64,000 bases of DNA from Oehlia diaphana (lineage: Eukaryota; Glomeromycota; Glomeromycetes; Glomerales; Glomeraceae), in NCBI GenBank assembly GCA_003833135.1, contig QZLH01000485.1:7785-71784 (forward strand). The letters run 5' to 3'. Every line of letters begins with the position of its first letter. The stretch's first letter is position 1. Shown piece by piece: positions 24,188 to 34,555 of the stretch. The notes under the pieces were generated by a model. The model made no database searches, was not told the DNA's origin, and saw only the letters and a program-made list of their open reading frames with translations. The position numbers were made by a program, and so were the translations under genes.

Positions 24188-25840
24188 ATGATTTCTAGCT
24201 TACCAAATGAATGTTTACAACAAATTTTTCGTGATATTAAAGATATTAACACTTTATATTCTATTATCCGAGTAGATCATACATGGTGTGAAAATGGTAT
24301 CATATATTTATGGAAAAATCCATTTAGAAACGATATCAACATAAAAAATCAAATTAAAATAATACCTATTTTACTCAATTTCTTAAAAAAAGGAGAGAAT
24401 ACATTATTTGATTATCCTTGTTTGATTACACATTTAAATCTTGATAACCTTTTTAAGATTGTTTCCGAATTTTCAAAGATAAATAATAATTTGTTTAAAT
24501 CTTTTATATTATTAATGGAAAAAGATGAATCATTATCATTAATATTTCATAATATAAAATTTTCAGAATGGTCAGAATTTGGTCAAATATGGGTAATTAA
24601 TTTATTAATATTAGTTTATATGGCAAAAAGGAAAGCCAGTATTCGATGGTTTAAAATAGATAATAAATATGCATATTTTGAAAATTTAATTATTGATAGG
24701 ATGGAGAATGAAAATGAATACCATCATTTAGATAATGGATTAACCATTGATAGATACTTAGATATTTTTACAGTATTTTTAAAATTTGATGAATCAAAAA
24801 ATTTTTTCGAAAATTTAGAATATTTAGAATGTGGTCAATTAAATAATAATCATCCTTCATTAGATTCTTTATCAAAAATATGTAGAAAATTAAAAACCGT
24901 TCGTATTGAAGGAGATTTTCGTTCTATTTATATACCACTTGTATCATTAATCAAATATCAAAAAAATCTTGAAATTTTACAAATTATTGGCGTTAAAAAT
25001 AATTCTGGAATGTGGTTTTATGAAAAAAATATATTTGAAATATTTTCATCATTGGAATCTATATCTCATTCTCTTAAAAGTTTTGAGATAAGTGGAATAG
25101 AAATGATGACAGATGAAACATTCGAATTTCTCGGTAAATGTAAAAATTTGGAAATTTTACGTATAGAAGATTCAAATATTTCACATAAAAATTTTGATTG
25201 GATCTCTAAAGCTGAATTACCAAAATTATATTCGTTGGAATTAATATCTAATTGTGATGGTGTGGATTTTATGAGACAAATTAATCCAATTCAAGGAATT
25301 TTAAGAAACAAAATAATTTCATCAAATTTAAAAAAACTTTATTTACGAAATAAGTTTTTAAAAAATTATGATCTTTTAGAAGCGATCGGTGAAAATTGTA
25401 GGAATCTAGTTAAATTTTCTACACAATTAACAGCAAATAATGATATACCGATTTTATTCATAATTCTTGAAAATAATTCAAATCTTAGAGAACTTTACTT
25501 AAATATTTATCTGGATATGCATACGGTTGATATTAGTACCGAAATTATTATGGATTTGGCAAAATCTTTACCTGAAAGAATTGATACCGTACAACTTGAA
25601 CTTTTGATTAATTGCGTTTATCATTGTAGAACTTTTTTGGAAAATTGTTCAGTAAATTTGAAATATTTTTATATCATTATTTCGATTGATAATGATATTT
25701 ATGAATACATGAATTGTATTAAAGGATGGTCGAAAGAGAGAGGAAAAAGGATAGTGGAATCAAGTTATTATCCTAATTATATGAATTTTTGTAATAAGAT
25801 TGACGTCGTATGGGATGAAAATTTATCAATTATCTGGTAA
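24188..25840 (+). CDS. F-box/LRR-like protein
   Basis: An intronless frame of 550 residues. The first ~48 residues match an F-box: ISSLPNECLQQIFRDIKDIN, then YSIIRVDHTWCENGIIYLWK, with the usual L-P-x-E start, the HTWC motif and the closing LWKNPF seen in Glomeromycotina F-box proteins. From about residue 200 onward, irregular leucine-rich repeats occur (for example LEYLECGQL, LKTVRIEGDF, LEILQIIGVK, LKSFEISGIE, CKNLEILRIEDSNI, LKKLYLRNKF, LRELYLNIYL). F-box proteins join Skp1-Cullin-1 ubiquitin ligases, the LRR part being the likely substrate-binding side. The target is unknown. A TATA element and pyrimidine-rich leader support the start. It is one of two F-box genes in this window, on opposite strands 7 kb apart, and they are not close copies. 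Confidence 0.9.
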   Translation: MISSLPNECLQQIFRDIKDINTLYSIIRVDHTWCENGIIYLWKNPFRNDINIKNQIKIIPILLNFLKKGENTLFDYPCLITHLNLDNLFKIVSEFSKINNNLFKSFILLMEKDESLSLIFHNIKFSEWSEFGQIWVINLLILVYMAKRKASIRWFKIDNKYAYFENLIIDRMENENEYHHLDNGLTIDRYLDIFTVFLKFDESKNFFENLEYLECGQLNNNHPSLDSLSKICRKLKTVRIEGDFRSIYIPLVSLIKYQKNLEILQIIGVKNNSGMWFYEKNIFEIFSSLESISHSLKSFEISGIEMMTDETFEFLGKCKNLEILRIEDSNISHKNFDWISKAELPKLYSLELISNCDGVDFMRQINPIQGILRNKIISSNLKKLYLRNKFLKNYDLLEAIGENCRNLVKFSTQLTANNDIPILFIILENNSNLRELYLNIYLDMHTVDISTEIIMDLAKSLPERIDTVQLELLINCVYHCRTFLENCSVNLKYFYIIISIDNDIYEYMNCIKGWSKERGKRIVESSYYPNYMNFCNKIDVVWDENLSIIW

Positions 25841-27731
25841 GTTTATTCATTTCTGATTTTTGAAATTTGTATTATTTGTATTATTTGTATTATTTGTAAT
25901 ATTTGTATTAATTCTTCTTTCTCTCTATCTCTTTTTTTTTTGAAATTAATGTGAATATGAAGAAATAGGAATTGTTAAATGTGTTCTATGAATTCTGTTA
26001 GGTATGATTATGGTTAGTACGTTGATGTAATGGAAGATGATAAAATAAAAATTATCATATATAATCGTAAGCTTAAGATATGAGAAAGATGAAGTCAAAA
26101 ATTAAGTAAATTTATGAAACGAGAGGAAAAGGAGAAAATTGTCAAAACTCAAAAGAGAGAGTGTGTGTGTGAGAAATTTTAATTATTAGATTTAATTTTT
26201 CTCTTAACTTTCTTAATATTTCACCTAATAAATGATTATTTAAACAAACTATTAAGGGGAAAGGTAAAACAAGAAAAAAAAATAAAAAAAAATATATATT
26301 TTTTTAATTAATTAATTTATTAATAAATTCAAACATAAGATGTATAAAACAAAAATTAATAATAATAATTTATCAATATAGTTATTTCACCTCTTCATCA
26401 TCTTCATCCTAGCCGAACTTGAGTTCATCAGAATTTGACGTCCGGTTTCTTTCTAAAAATATGATTATAATTTCCAAGCCTCCTGCTTCACCAAGTCAAG
26501 ACAAGGCAATAATAGTTATGATGATATTACATAATTACAATAAATAATGCTGGGAGATATAAGAAAAGCAGAGTTATTTGACTGCGCCACATTAAATTAT
26601 TCTTAGTTCCGCAGCAAAAACATGTGGCTGGTGAAGTCTTGATCAAAAATCAGTAAAATCAGGACTATTGAAAACCTTTGACGGCAAGATCAATTTCTAC
26701 TACGTGTCGTAATAATATTTATGAATTCATTTAGCATAATAGTTGGTAAAAAGGATAACTATCAACGAAAATTCTTCTATCTTCAAGGACAAATATGCTT
26801 TGTTATCCTACTTAAACTTTATCAAGAAGTAATCTTAAAAAAATATTTCAATCACAGGATTTAGAAGAATTGTTTACTTTTATTAAACGAGATAATTTAA
26901 ATGAATTCCGAAGCAATTTACGTTAGCTTTGTTTATCGTGACGTCATACAGCTTTCGAACTATGCATATTTAGCATATGATCTTGGAGTCAACATATTCT
27001 TTTTTAACATATTCATCACGTAATTACGTAAATCACATGAAACCTGAACAGTGTTTCTAATAAATGAATTGTAAAACCGAGAATGCAATCTCACAAAATT
27101 TTGTATTTACAGGAGAATGCTTCTAGGTATTTAAATAGTTATCTTCGTTATTAAAGTCTTCCCATGTCTTTAACATGCATAGTATGCGGTGTTTGGATCA
27201 AACCGTAACAAAAAAATGAATCGCATATTTTTAGGGTATAACAATTTATAAAGTTGATGGGTCTAATACTTTTAAAACATGCTTTAAAGTATATAATCGT
27301 ATATAATTGTTAAATATAGTTTATACTGACATACGGATAAATGCCGTAATTTGTGATAATGACTCGGAAGGAGTGAATCTAGAGAAAGTCAATGTATTAT
27401 AGAAACAATAATCATCTGAATGATGATTTCTTGCGAGCAGAAAATTGCAATATCGATATCACTAAGCTTGCTATCTCTCTTGATCAAACTCGTGGAATAA
27501 AGAAGAATTTCGTTAGTTTTGATAAAAAACCACGTGACAAAATTTCATTGAGATCAGGGGAAAATAAATGCCAAGAGCATAATTTTATTTTTCTAATGCA
27601 CAGTTACACACTCACGCTATATATTGTACAACATACACATGTTATAAATAAAGCCTGATGTTATTAATATTACTTGATAATACAATATTATGAGAGTAGC
27701 ATTTAAAAGAATTAAGTAGTTGTTAATCCTC
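25841..27731. other. Intergenic sequence
   Basis: A 10-bp tandem repeat lies just after the F-box gene (25862-25910) and a short GT microsatellite at 26159-26172. An 88-codon plus frame at 27392-27658 shows no domain and is not supported as a gene. Confidence 0.5.
25862..25910. repeat. 10-bp tandem repeat after the F-box stop
   Basis: About five copies of TTTGTATTAT (last ones changed to TTTGTAATAT and TTTGTATTAA), 20 bp beyond the stop codon and so probably in the 3' UTR. Confidence 0.85.
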
Positions 27732-28166
27732 TTAATGTACTTTATGAAATATCCACCTCTGTCTAGGGACAGCCCCGTTATACAAAGCAATAACTTTACA
27801 CTCTTCATCTTCTGTTGCACACATATTAGGTTGTTTGCTGGAACAAATTAATTCAGGAAGTTCAGATTCAGGTTCGAATAGCCATTTGGTATTAAGATTT
27901 TTTTCAACAGTGAGTTGTTTGCCAGGGCCATTGTATTGGACGGATTTTTTAGGAATATCATAGGGTAAGGGTAAGATGTAATTACCTCCAGAATAACGAA
28001 TAATTGTCCAGTTAGCAGCTTGTTCTCGTGGTTTTAAAACAACTTTAATATTATCTAATGCCCAAAAAAGATCAGAGCCCGATGATTGAATTATCATAGT
28101 TTCATTGGACAGTTGAGCAACAACAGAAAGGGCGGTTGAAAGGAGCAAAAGAAAGTTAAATTTCAT
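27732..28166 (-). CDS. Small secreted protein, possible beta-trefoil protease-inhibitor-like fold
   Basis: A single-exon frame of 144 residues. The first ~18 residues are a clear signal peptide (MKFNFLLLLSTALSVVA) with a probable cut before QLS. The mature ~126 residues contain four cysteines in the last third (ICSSK, MCATE, ECKVI) and spaced tryptophans (LFWAL, NWTIIRY, KWLFEP, RQRWIF). The repeating W-x-I/F-x segments with G-x-Y-x-L between them suggest a beta-trefoil, as in fungal I66-type inhibitors or ricin-B-like lectins. That assignment is inference from spacing only. Two N-glycosylation sequons (NET, NWT) are visible. A TATA element 85 bp upstream supports the start. In a symbiotic fungus it is a candidate effector or apoplastic protein, but no function is shown. 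Confidence 0.75.
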   Translation of the reverse strand: MKFNFLLLLSTALSVVAQLSNETMIIQSSGSDLFWALDNIKVVLKPREQAANWTIIRYSGGNYILPLPYDIPKKSVQYNGPGKQLTVEKNLNTKWLFEPESELPELICSSKQPNMCATEDEECKVIALYNGAVPRQRWIFHKVH

Positions 28167-28250
28167 TTTGATTTTCTGTTGATTTTTACTTTTTTTTTCT
28201 GTATAGAATTATTTTTTTTTTTCTATTTCACATAACGTGGAGTTAAGGCG

Positions 28251-28257
28251 TATTTAT
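28251..28257 (-). promoter_or_regulatory. TATA box of secreted-protein gene
   Basis: TATAAAT on the minus strand, about 85 bp upstream of the ATG at 28166. Confidence 0.5.
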
Positions 28258-28328
28258 ACTTATAAAAATCGGGTATAATCGGAGGAGCATGTCACATGTC
28301 ATTATGATGTCATTATAGATGTGTCAGT

Positions 28329-28566
28329 CAGGTTGACGGCGCAGTATGGCGCAGTAATTTCAAAAAAAAATTAATTTTCTAAAACAGTTTTTGTTAAATA
28401 ACTCGAAAATGGCCTTCTAAACCACCCGTATATTCTCTAAGTAAATTTGCAGAGCGGACGAAAAAACATCTAATGTAGTAATTTAAAGGTTTTATTTTAA
28501 ATAAAAAAAAATTGCAATTTAATCCTTTTGGAAAAAATCGCTGCGCCACACTGCGCCGTCAACCTG
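28329..28566. mobile_element. MITE with 26-bp GC-rich terminal repeats
   Basis: The left end CAGGTTGACGGCGCAGTATG (continuing GCGCAG) and the right end are inverse over 26 bp with a single mismatch (A/G). The 238-bp element has an AT-rich core with no frame. The tips stand out sharply by G+C from the surroundings. No TA flank is seen on the left, so the superfamily is uncertain. It lies ~160 bp upstream of the secreted-protein ATG, in that gene's promoter region. Confidence 0.85.
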
Positions 28567-28979
28567 ATACACATTTCAGACGTGCGTGTCAATAATGGCT
28601 TAGCGGGCTTTGAAAAGTCCAAATTCTACTCAAATTTCTAAGCTTTTGCTAATATGTGCTGTTCGTCCATGTTTAAGTAATGACAGTATCGAACTGGTAA
28701 ATTACCTGGTATTATATTAGGGACTGCAATGTAAAATATATTACGCAATATAAATTCTTTGTACCTCCCTTATATACGTATAGTATCCACGCATGTAATA
28801 TACAGGTTCAACCCTTCAGGTACTATGGCCCGTGATATGGTAGTTAACACACGAAATAAATATATTACAAAGATGAGACTTTTTCTATCTTATCTATACT
28901 AAACTATATTCTCGAACTAGTTTGCTTTTAATTACTGGCTCTTTCTCAATGTCTACTTTATTCTTCAATAATCGTACGA
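28567..28979. other. Intergenic sequence with MITE remnant
   Basis: No gene is seen. The fragment at 28761-28840 is listed separately. Confidence 0.5.
28761..28840. mobile_element. Remnant of the GTACTATGGCCCG MITE family
   Basis: The right tip GGTACTATGGCCCGTGATAT is followed by GG and TA, and nearly equals the right tip of the element at 42211-42526. An inverted GTACCTCCC...TATAGTATCC segment just inside matches that element's GGATACTATA...GGGAGGTAC in reverse. The left tip is not found. Confidence 0.6.
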
Positions 28980-29557
28980 TTACATCCACCTCCTGCTTAA
29001 AGTTCTTGCATAATTTGTTTCGTTTTCTTCTTTAGCTAAGATCTTAAATTGATGTGGTTGGTATTCGATCTCAAGCGAGTAAATAATTCTCGTATTGGCA
29101 TAGGCTTCAACAGTGTGTATAATAGAAAAGCGTCTTGTGTGAGTTTTATTAAAAGGAAAATTATCTGAGACAAGAACAATTGCTTTATCTACACGAAGTT
29201 CTGAGTTATTAACATTGGTGCTGATCTATTTTAAACCCAGGAATTTCTTATATCTAGCCCATAGTGTATTACTATATTCATTCATTCATCTAATAATATC
29301 TGAAAAAATTTTAAGACTTTCCATCTTCATCTGGGCCTTGAATTTTAATAATCCTTCAAACAGATGTATACAATATGGAAGGTATTCTAAGCTATTTCTC
29401 GAGATATGTATTTAAATGGGACTATCACCACGCTTTTTAATTCTATACTATTAATTAGCCATAATAATTAACCTTGCTCCCTCATTTTGTCGGCCGTCCA
29501 GTTATCTTCCTTTTGACGAAATTTCAAAAAGTTCAAAAGTGTCCAATCTAAACACTC
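28980..29557 (-). pseudogene. Broken protein-coding relic, family not recognised
   Basis: Reading the minus strand, protein-like stretches follow one another but are broken by stops and a frame change. The first begins after an acceptor-like CAG at 29557 (CLDWTLLNFLKFRQKED, stop after KMREQG). A second runs through LPYCIHLFEGLLKFKAQMKM, a TGA, WARYKKFLGL, a TAG, then SELRVDKAIVLVSDNFPFN and SIIHTVEAYANTRIIYSLEI, ending at TAA 28982-28980. The composition is much more protein-like (W, H, charged residues) than random AT-rich frames here. One stop lies in a possible TTAAAATAG acceptor, so a few breaks could be introns, but not all. A 66-codon plus frame on top is a shadow. Confidence 0.55.
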
Positions 29558-31274
29558 TGTAAAAAATAATGTTTTCATATTCAAGACGAGGTTATAAGGT
29601 GAGATATATGTTCTTATTTTACCAAATTATATATGTATTAGAATCTTTTTTTTTTTTTTTTTTTGTTTGATAATCGCGATTTATAAAAATGATGTAATTT
29701 TAGGATTCATTTTCATTCGTCACTCATTTGGCAAATCGGATAACGCATTCGATATTTAATGCATTTCAAAAAAAGACATAGCGATCAACCGACAGGAATC
29801 TCATTGACTATAAATGGTCATAAAAAATCCAAAAATAAAATTTCTTTAATATTATCCTAATTTAGTAAAACCAAATTTTTTAAATGAAACAGTATGACTT
29901 CATTTATCAAATGACTCTGTCAATGAAACGTTTACGCAAGATCTGAGATGGGAAGCATAGATAAAAGTCGCAGGTTACACAAAATTTCATAGAGAAATTT
30001 CATATGCCGATTAGTAACTTTGTCCATGATAAGTTCCGATTTGTCATAATAACCCCTGTTCAAATTTTACGCAGTTATTCTTTTCAACTTTCGCGTAAAA
30101 TTGCAGTTTTGTAAGGTAGCAAAAGAATTTACCATCTTAATGGGAATTTTCATTATTTCTTATGTAGAGCTATAGTTGTAAATTCTATCGAATAATTAAG
30201 AGTAAGAGGGAATCATTCTCGGAGTATCGGAGCGTCAACTTTAAGTACTGATATCATTCTTTACGAGATGGATCAAATTTGTAAAAGCTTGAATACACTA
30301 TCATTAAGAATTGTTGTATTATTTATTCCAATGTAAATAGGAAAGGAATTTGCTAAAAAACTAAGTGACAAAGGGCGATATAATAATAATCATTAATTAG
30401 ATCATTAGCACTTTCATCAACATCATTCTTAATCTAAAATACATAAATGGGGAAATTATGGGGAAATTAATGAATTGAATTTAAGTAATATACAATTTCA
30501 GAATTAACAGGTCTTTAAAGAGTCGGCAATGCAAGGAAACAAATCTACTATTGGTATTAAACTATTAATGAAACAATGATAAAAGATCTGAACCAGTATG
30601 TTCTTTACAAATACATCTTTAAGACTTCTTCTCTTCTTCAATATTCATGCATTATTTTTGAGAATTCTTTAGTTAAGGTCTAAATTTATGTATATAACAC
30701 GCGTTATAAGAATAAGCAATATTTCTTGAATCATAATAAATAAATATGAAAGTCCAAGCTTTATTTATTAAAAATCCTCATGAATTTCAAGCGACCACAC
30801 ACATAAACAACTTTAAATTATGAATACTAACCGGTATGTTACAAAATTACATTGTTTTTACTAAGTTCGATATAAATTGTCTTAGTCTTATTTCAATAAA
30901 TTCACTTTTAGCTAAATAAGAGAGAGAAATTGTTAGCTGTGGTATAACGTTAAAGAATATCTTTTTATTTTTTGTTAAAAAGTAAACCCATATAGTTTCG
31001 ACACGATTATTTGATCGAATTAAAAATATATTTGAACTAAAACGTTTGATCACGCCATCATTCTTGTAAGCATATTTTTTCCAGAAAACTGGAAATCTGG
31101 CAAAATCGGACAGATTTTCACCAAAATTTTAATAGTATAAACTTCATGTAAACCATATCTCTTCGATCTGTGCAACCAGATGACAATTTTTATCAATTAA
31201 TGTACGAATAAGATTGAGAAAAATTATCATAATATTCTTCTTTAATAAGATAATCATTAATCAACATTTCCCTA
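29558..31274. other. Intergenic sequence
   Basis: No gene supported. A 68-codon minus frame at 30847-31053 has no domain. Confidence 0.5.
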
Positions 31275-31514
31275 AGGTGGCCTCAGGACCCCGAAATATA
31301 TATAGAAAGGTCAGAGGCAGCCAAAAAATTTTTACTAATAGCTGTACGCATTCTTTCAGGGCCGGAATTATGATAATTTTGGCGAGTGACCAAAAAAGGC
31401 AATATCTTTTCACCAGGAATTATCTAAAAAAGGAAAGATTTTCATTTTTTTTTGGCTGGTTGTACGCAAACTCGGATCTGACCTTTTTATGTATATTTCG
31501 GGGTCCTTGGCCTC
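31275..31514. mobile_element. TA-flanked MITE with GGACCCCGAAATATA arms
   Basis: The left arm AGGTGGCCTCAGGACCCCGA and the right arm, whose inverse reads GAGGCCAAGGACCCCGAAAT, pair over ~40 bp with a 2-bp indel and continue to AAAGGTCAGA. Both tips border TA. It is 240 bp and noncoding. The 122-codon plus frame across it has no domain and is not a gene. Confidence 0.75.
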
Positions 31515-33055
31515 TATTTTTTCAATTAAACAAATTTTATAGTGTTAATGTATTTAAAGATCTTAAGATCATGATATACTGAATTCGTCAATTTCTCATC
31601 ATAATAGAAATCAATTAAGTTCGGAAGAATTTAAATATTTTAATTATATAGATGATCAATTAATTTAACAATACTTTTTAACTCTGAAAGTATATGAGTG
31701 ATACCCGTAAAAAAAGATGTGTAACCAGTGAGAATCAAGACAAGCTTTAGCTTCTATGGTGCTGGACTGAAATCATATTCAAATACTTTAATTCTTATAA
31801 AAAATTCTCGCTGCAAAATAATTTGATCATAGGATGAGATAGAAATTATATTTTTAATAACGTTTATATTGATAAGTATGATATAATAATAAAGCGTAAA
31901 GAATTTTGGTTTCGATAATTTACGTTATTGTCATAGCGTTAAGGGTTCCTCCGTAGAACGAAATAGCCGTTTCACGCCAAAATCATTAACTAGTAGACAT
32001 GAAAGAGAATGCACATCTTGTAATTCAACAAATAATAAGAAAAGAATATCTTTATGAAGCCTAGATATCTTAATTTGTGTTAACCATGTGCAATACCGTT
32101 AATACCGTTGAATATTACGTAGCTATGCTAATCGCTTTGCCGATCAACCTCATCGATATTGCATCAGAAAAATCCATGCACTATCAACGGATCTAGATGC
32201 GTATGTTGAATTTGTATATGCTGCCCATTGCTATCAAAAAATGATGAATACACGAAATTCATCCCGTGTATAATCTTATCTATATTTATATAGCTTAGGA
32301 AAATATATATTTCGCACGTAAATATCGAAACCAATCATTAGAAAAATATTTATTATAGTTTCATTATAACATTAAGTTTCCAAACTACAAATGTCAAATT
32401 GCATCAGCTTGAGCCGATTACGTCAAACTTCATTTTATTCGCGCGTTGAATTTTATTTTAAAGCGAGATATTCATGTGAATCAAATTAAGGAGTTGTTCT
32501 GGTGTTTCAAAATCAACCGGCCATCTAAAATAGGAAAAATACAGACTGTCAGTAGTAGAAAACAAAACCATCACCGATATACCCCTTTAATTGAGTGGTG
32601 TTAAGAATGTAGTTCTTTGCGCATTGAATTCATCAATTGTAAGTTCCCATAAAACTGACTTCGAAAACTCAATCAGATTAACGATTTAATCTGAATATCT
32701 AAAGAAATTTGTTTCTACACATTAAAAAGTGAACCGAATTTTTAGAAAGATAATAATGTTTTGCATCGGGAATAATAATAAGTTGATTGTTTTAAAATTA
32801 TTAATATTATATACTAATTCAACGTGAATCTATTTAATGAATTTAAAATTGTGGCATTCGTACAAACAAAAAACTTCTGTATGGGACAAACTCAATATTC
32901 AATTTTCTTAGATTTAAATGCAAAGGTAGTGAAAATTATTTATATGATGAAGTACACACTAGAAATAAATTATAATGAAATTTCTTTTTCTAAAAATAAA
33001 ATATATCATTAAAGATACATTGTAAAAAACTCGCTCTAATATACTAGTTTTATAT
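31515..33055. other. Intergenic sequence, nothing recognised
   Basis: No domain-bearing frame or strong repeat was found. A 62-codon plus frame at 32824-33012 is unsupported. Confidence 0.5.
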
Positions 33056-34555
33056 CTATACCCTAATATTCGACTTTATTATCACACCTTCCTTAATATA
33101 TTTTCTAACGATAACTTTATTTTCTTCCGAAATATTTCTTATCTCAAAAAAAGATAAAGGTCGTTTTTCCCTATGGCTTTCAAAAAATCGTTCAAAGGCA
33201 TTAATTGAATAATTCCAACTTCCGCTAAGTAATATTTTAGTTAATAGATTTGGTGAATAATCAGTTAAAATATCCAACAATTCATCTCCTATGTTATCAT
33301 CTGTACTCACGGAAGCCAATCCATAAAATTTTATATCCTCTAAATATTTACAATTTAATAATAATGATTTAACATGTATGAAATCTTCTGATCTAAGATA
33401 TATGGGCAAACTTTTAATCTTTGGACAATTGTTTGCAATTGCTTTAATGAACAATCCCGTATTTTCAGCGAATCTATTGAAAGTAAAAAGAGAAATTTCT
33501 GAAATATTTCCCCTCGTTTTTTCAATTAATTGTGCCAACTCTCTAAAGCAAGATAATCCGACGATAGAAATATATTGAAGATCTGGAAATTGAGAAATTG
33601 CAAGATAACGTTGAAAATCTACAATCTCTTTCCTAATATCATCACCCTCATAAATTGTTATACCCTTTAGATTAATGAGTGATGTTAAGAACGAAGGTGA
33701 AATAGATCCAATTGGCCCCAAATAAAGGTTGTTTATCATACTACCCTTTCTTGCTAATGCTTTACTTAATTCTTTACAAGTTCCTTTCTTATGAGCAGGA
33801 TAAAGTGATACATTTTTTAAATTCTTTTGAGCATCGATTAAAGAAATTAATCCGGGAAGATCTTGAGAACAATTGTTAATAGTCAATCTATTTAAATTTC
33901 TACAAATTTGTGCCATCTCATAAAGAACGTTAGAAGTTACAAAATCAACATCAATATCCAGACTACTGAGTTGAGAAAAGCATGTTAAAGCTCCTGGGAA
34001 TAATGGTAAAGGTTGTGAAGTTTCCCAACATAATTCTTTAACACCCTTACATTGTTCAACAAACAATTTGTAAATTTCTCGTTCTAAAATATTTTTTTCA
34101 TCTAGTTCTTCTTTATCATCTAGTTCCTCTCTATCATCTAGTTTCTCATTATCATATAATGATTTTCCATAATCTAATGTTTCTCCATCATATAGTATCT
34201 CTCTATTATATCTTCCTTTAAGAACAATTCCTATTATTTTATTTATAATTTTGGGTTTCGGAAATTCGCAAAAACTGACATAATTGAATAAAGGAGATTT
34301 TGTTGAGGGTAATTTAATATTATAATCGGATAAAATTTGTTTTGAAGAGGATGGTAAACAAGAAAATATTGTTGCAAAAAGTTTTTCTGGTTTTTCCTCG
34401 TTACACCACGAATGATTTTTCCATAAAATTGGGACTGCAATATTGCACCATTCTTTATTTACTAAAAGACAAGAGCGTAAAGATCTTTTATCCATTCGTA
34501 GCTCATTAATAATAAGATTAAAACAGTCTATATTGATCTTATTGAACTTTGTCAT
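33056..34555 (-). CDS. F-box/LRR-like protein with acidic minisatellite insert
   Basis: An intronless frame of 499 residues. The N-terminus is an F-box (NIDCFNLIINELRMDKRSLR, then SCLLVNKEWCNIAVPILWKN), the classic Rhizophagus form with CLLVNKEWC and the PILWKN end. Residues ~117-158 are a highly acidic insert of near-repeats (DNEKLDDREELDDKEELDEK). From ~165 onward, irregular leucine-rich repeats follow, such as LSSLDIDVDF, LNRLTINNCSQ, LKNVSLYPA, INNLYLGPIG and LEDIKFYGLA. It should act as a substrate adaptor of an SCF-type ubiquitin ligase, with the target unknown. The leader is C/T-rich, and a TTAAATAG element sits ~58 bp upstream. The insert lies between F-box and LRR, so its length may vary among strains without breaking either domain. 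Confidence 0.9.
   Translation of the reverse strand: MTKFNKINIDCFNLIINELRMDKRSLRSCLLVNKEWCNIAVPILWKNHSWCNEEKPEKLFATIFSCLPSSSKQILSDYNIKLPSTKSPLFNYVSFCEFPKPKIINKIIGIVLKGRYNREILYDGETLDYGKSLYDNEKLDDREELDDKEELDEKNILEREIYKLFVEQCKGVKELCWETSQPLPLFPGALTCFSQLSSLDIDVDFVTSNVLYEMAQICRNLNRLTINNCSQDLPGLISLIDAQKNLKNVSLYPAHKKGTCKELSKALARKGSMINNLYLGPIGSISPSFLTSLINLKGITIYEGDDIRKEIVDFQRYLAISQFPDLQYISIVGLSCFRELAQLIEKTRGNISEISLFTFNRFAENTGLFIKAIANNCPKIKSLPIYLRSEDFIHVKSLLLNCKYLEDIKFYGLASVSTDDNIGDELLDILTDYSPNLLTKILLSGSWNYSINAFERFFESHREKRPLSFFEIRNISEENKVIVRKYIKEGVIIKSNIRV
34098..34200 (-). repeat. Coding minisatellite in F-box gene
   Basis: Imperfect ~18-21-bp units (plus strand TCATCTAGTTCCTCTTTA and variants) are in frame and encode repeated D-D-x-E-E-L-D units. 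Confidence 0.75.

Noticed and set aside
27392..27658. 88-codon plus frame before the secreted-protein gene
   Set aside because: No domain, no promoter-like site, and it runs into the 3' region of the opposite gene.
31214..31582. 122-codon plus-strand frame
   Set aside because: It spans the inverted-repeat element at 31275-31514; composition and position fit a chance frame.
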